Assembly (NCBI GenBank): GCA_963808705.1 | Contig: CAWEHB010000006.1 | Span: 310,001-374,000, forward strand | Reading direction: 5' to 3' | Length of the DNA: 64,000 nucleotides | DNA from: JASHPR01 sp963808705 | GTDB lineage: Bacteria; Actinomycetota; Actinomycetes; Streptosporangiales; Streptosporangiaceae | Program-made: the position numbers and the translations under genes | The notes under the pieces: generated by a model | What the model was told of the DNA's origin: nothing | What the model saw: only the letters and a program-made list of their open reading frames with translations | The model's database searches: none | In this document: piece after piece, positions 61,435 through 64,000 of the stretch | How the letters are laid out: every line of letters starts with the position of its first letter | Numbering within the stretch: the stretch's first letter is position 1

Positions 61435-64000
61435 ATGGGAACCAGGCACCGGATCGGGCTGACCGTCAACGGCGAGCGGCGCGCCTGCGAGAGCGCGGGC
61501 CGCACCAGCCTCGCCGACCTGTTACGCGACGACCTGCACCTGACCGGGACCCATCTCGGCTGCGAGCACGGGGTCTGCGGGTGCTGCACCGTCCTGCTCG
61601 ACGGCGAGCCGGTCCGGTCCTGCCTCATCCTCGCCGCGCAGGCCGACGGCCACCGGGTCACCACGATCGAGGGGGCCGGCCGGCCGGACGGCGGGCTCAG
61701 CGGAGTCCAGGAGGCGTTCTGCCAGGCGCACGCGCTGCAGTGCGGGTACTGCACGCCGGGCATGGTGCTGGCGGCCCAGGCCCTGCTCGCCGCGAACCCC
61801 GCGCCGGCCCGCGCGGACATCGACGAGGCCCTGGGCGGGAACATCTGCCGCTGCACCGGGTACGTGCAGATCCGCGAGGCGGTGGCCCTGGCCGCGGGCA
61901 CGGGTGCGGGCGGCCCGGACGGGATGCCACGGCCGCACCCGGTCCGCGAGGACCGCCGCTTCGTGACCGGGCACGGCCGGTACGTCGCGGACGTCGCGCC
62001 GCCGGGAACGCTGCACGCCGGCCTGGTCACCAGCCCGCACGCGCACGCCAGGATCGTCTCGGTCGACGCGGCGGAGGCCCTGGAGCTCCCGGGGGTGGCC
62101 TGCGTCCTGACCGGCGCGGAACTCGCGAAAGCCACCGAGCCGCTACGCCAGTACCTCAGCCTGCCCGCGGTGCAGTGGCGGCCGCTGGCCACCGGCGAGG
62201 CCCGCTACGCGGGCGAGTGGGTCGCCGCGGTCGTGGCCACCTCCCGCGCCGTGGCCGAGGACGCGGCGGAACTGGTCCGCGTGGACTACGACCCGCTCCC
62301 GGCCGTGCTGGACCCGGAGGCCGCGCTGCGCGACGGCGCCCCGCTGGTGCACGCCGCCCTGGGCCGCAACGTGCTGGCCCGGCGGGAGTTCGCCTGGGGC
62401 GATGTGGCCGGGGACTTCGCGCGGGCGGAGGAGGTCACCCGGGTCCGGGTGCGCTGGAACCGGAACTCGACGGTCCCGCTGGAGACGTTCGGCGTGGTCG
62501 CGAGCTGGGACGCCGACCGCGGCCTGCTCGACATCTGGGCCTCGGTGCAGATGCCGCAGTTTCCGGACCAGGTGGCGCACGCCCTGCGCCTGGCCACCAA
62601 CCAGGTGCGGGTGCATTTCGACGTGGACGTGGGCGGAAGTTACGGCGTCAAGCGCGGCATCAAGCACGCCGTGCTCGCCGGGCACCTGTCGGCGCTGCTG
62701 CGCAAGCCGGTGCAGCTCATCGAGGACCGGGCCGAGAACATGCACGGCGGGGACTTCCACGGCCCGGACCGGATCTTCGACGTCGAGCTGGCCTGCAGCC
62801 GCGAGGGCGATTTCACCAGCATCCGGATCGGGGTCATCGACGACGAGGGGGCGTTCCCCGGGCGCTCCCCGCTGCAGCTGGCCAAGCCCATCGGCGCCAT
62901 CGTGGGGCCGTACCGCATCGGCTCGGCCGCGTACACCGCCACCGCGGTCGCCACCAACAAGACCGGCCAGGTCGCGGTGCGCGGGTTCGGCCAGGCGCCG
63001 ACGAACTACGCGATCGAATCCGCCGTGGACGCGGTCGCGCGCCGCCTGGGCCTGGACCGGCTGGCCATCCGGCGGCGCAACTTCATCCGGCCGGAGGAGT
63101 TCCCCTACCGCATCCCCAGCGGCACCGAGTACGACTCGGGGGACTACCCGGCGGTGCTGGACAAGGTCATCGCCCTGGCCGCCGCGCCGGGCCGGCCGGG
63201 GCTGGCCGGGCTGGCCGGGCTCGCCGCGCCGGGCCGGCCGGGGCTCGCCGGGCTGGAACGCCGGCGCGACGAGCTGCGCGCGGCCGGGAAGCTGGCCGGG
63301 ATTGGCGTGGCCACCTGCCTGGAGCCCAGCGGCGGGAACGCGATCTTCGAGAACATCATGAACCCGGCCAACGACAAGACCACCTTCCCCGAGGGCTGCC
63401 GCCTGCGGGTGGACGCCGACGGCGAGGTCACCGTGGTCATCTCGATCTCCTCGGCCGGGCAGGGGCACGAGACCATGGTCGCCGCCCTGGCCGCCGCGGA
63501 GCTGGGGCGCGACCCGGGCTCGATCACGGTGGTCCGGGCCGACTCGCTGACCGGGATGCCGTCGCAGAGCCCGGTGGGCAGCCGGATGGCGATCGTGCTC
63601 GGCGAGGCGGTGCGCGGCGCGGCCGCCGAGCTGAAGCGCAAGCTGTGCCGGATCGGCGCGCACCACCTCGGCGTCCCCGTCGGCGAGGTGGAGTACTCGG
63701 GCGGCGGCGTGCGGGACCGCACGGGCCGCCGCCTGGCCTGGGCGGAACTGGCCGCGATCGCGCTGCGCCAGCAGCACCTGATGCCGCCCGGTGAGCAGCC
63801 GGGGCTGGAGTTCGTTCATATTGCGCACACGCCGCGCTCGGGTGCGCTGGCCGGCCCCGACGGCGTGGTGCAGATCTACCCGTGCTACTCCTTCGAGGCG
63901 CACCTCGTGCTGGCCGCGATCGACCCGGACACCGGCCTGGTGGACCTCGACCGCTACTACCTGGCCCACGACTGCGGGACGGTGATCAACCCGGACATCG
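61435..64000 (+). CDS. Molybdenum hydroxylase: [2Fe-2S] small subunit fused to molybdopterin large subunit (3' end outside window)
   Basis: An ATG at 61435 begins a frame open to the window end (855 codons seen). Residues 1-160 are the two-cluster ferredoxin module ('GCEHGVCGCCTVLLDGEP', 'CGYCTPGMVL', 'GNICRCTGYVQI' with all eight cysteines). After 'GGPDGMPRPHPVREDRRFVTGHGRYVADV' comes the large xanthine dehydrogenase/CO dehydrogenase-type subunit ('VGGSYGVKRGIKHAVLAGHLSALLRKPVQLIEDRAE', 'VAVRGFGQAPTNYAIESAVDAVARRLG'). Most relatives carry these on separate genes; here they are one chain and the FAD subunit is not between them. A tandem 33-bp repeat at 63181-63255 encodes a Gly/Leu/Ala linker within the large subunit. 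Confidence 0.88.
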   Translation, partial: MGTRHRIGLTVNGERRACESAGRTSLADLLRDDLHLTGTHLGCEHGVCGCCTVLLDGEPVRSCLILAAQADGHRVTTIEGAGRPDGGLSGVQEAFCQAHALQCGYCTPGMVLAAQALLAANPAPARADIDEALGGNICRCTGYVQIREAVALAAGTGAGGPDGMPRPHPVREDRRFVTGHGRYVADVAPPGTLHAGLVTSPHAHARIVSVDAAEALELPGVACVLTGAELAKATEPLRQYLSLPAVQWRPLATGEARYAGEWVAAVVATSRAVAEDAAELVRVDYDPLPAVLDPEAALRDGAPLVHAALGRNVLARREFAWGDVAGDFARAEEVTRVRVRWNRNSTVPLETFGVVASWDADRGLLDIWASVQMPQFPDQVAHALRLATNQVRVHFDVDVGGSYGVKRGIKHAVLAGHLSALLRKPVQLIEDRAENMHGGDFHGPDRIFDVELACSREGDFTSIRIGVIDDEGAFPGRSPLQLAKPIGAIVGPYRIGSAAYTATAVATNKTGQVAVRGFGQAPTNYAIESAVDAVARRLGLDRLAIRRRNFIRPEEFPYRIPSGTEYDSGDYPAVLDKVIALAAAPGRPGLAGLAGLAAPGRPGLAGLERRRDELRAAGKLAGIGVATCLEPSGGNAIFENIMNPANDKTTFPEGCRLRVDADGEVTVVISISSAGQGHETMVAALAAAELGRDPGSITVVRADSLTGMPSQSPVGSRMAIVLGEAVRGAAAELKRKLCRIGAHHLGVPVGEVEYSGGGVRDRTGRRLAWAELAAIALRQQHLMPPGEQPGLEFVHIAHTPRSGALAGPDGVVQIYPCYSFEAHLVLAAIDPDTGLVDLDRYYLAHDCGTVINPDI
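63181..63255. repeat. Tandem repeat inside the hydroxylase gene (33-bp units, period 42)
   Basis: GCCGCGCCGGGCCGGCCGGG-type units at 63181-63213 and 63223-63255 give the peptide repeat A-A-P-G-R-P-G-L-A-G-L. In frame, so tolerated. Confidence 0.85.

Noticed and set aside
61581..63794. 737-codon plus-strand frame inside the molybdenum hydroxylase region
   Set aside because: Out of frame with the cysteine motifs; the real gene runs from 61435 in another frame and has no stop within the window.

Overview
The window comes from a very GC-rich actinobacterium. The lineage markers are a decaprenyl-phosphoryl-arabinose (DPA) cassette (ubiA-dprE1-dprE2) of the kind used for cell-wall arabinan, a HATPase / XRE-DUF5753 / DUF397 regulatory trio, several S-adenosyl methyltransferases of the PF04672 type, an F420-dependent (Ddn-like) nitroreductase remnant and an AfsR-like NB-ARC/TPR protein. 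A filamentous or Streptosporangiales-like actinomycete is the best guess; the genus cannot be fixed from the sequence. I saw no rRNA, tRNA, CRISPR array, transposase or integrase.

Layout. 1-5 kb: the end of an FtsX-like permease, a Phd/RelE toxin-antitoxin pair with a palindrome over its -10 box, a methyltransferase, a guanylate kinase and an alpha/beta hydrolase. 4.5-15 kb: an envelope block with a NAGPA-domain membrane protein, ubiA-dprE1-dprE2, a two-component system, a GT39 transferase with long glycine tracts, and a GT2-GtrA fusion. 15-23.9 kb: a YtrA-type GntR / ABC exporter operon beside a truncated MarR gene, then hydrolases and oxidoreductases. 24-31 kb: a GT-A glycosyltransferase, the HATPase/XRE/DUF397 trio, a secreted beta-propeller protein and the NB-ARC/TPR regulator. 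31-37 kb: four methyltransferases around an R2lox-like ferritin-like oxidase with an SCP2-like partner and a frameshifted Ddn-like gene. 37-53 kb: central metabolism, with a transketolase-like enzyme, a leaderless aminotransferase, an Fe-alcohol dehydrogenase, a PAS histidine kinase, a GH63-type glucosidase with GlgX, an APC permease, and sseA-sufE. 59-64 kb: a catabolic block with a PhyH oxygenase, a Hyi-like isomerase, an IclR regulator with a 20-bp palindrome, and a fused [2Fe-2S]/molybdopterin hydroxylase that runs off the window.

Most notable is 53.2-58.8 kb: a tightly packed operon encoding a signal-less subtilisin-like protease, an ECF-type sigma factor, a small sigma-adjacent protein with a beta-sandwich-like tail, and a TPR-CHAT caspase-like protease. 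The parts resemble the Craspase circuit (TPR-CHAT cleaves Csx30 to free a sigma factor) but with no CRISPR component, so a CRISPR-independent protease/sigma switch is proposed.

Other signals are three copies of a 64-67 bp palindromic interspersed repeat (39.5, 49.8 and 59.7 kb), a natural Ala at the benzothiazinone-target cysteine of DprE1, two apparent single-base losses that break genes (Ddn-like and sigma factor), and an in-frame 51-bp duplication inside the DUF397 gene.
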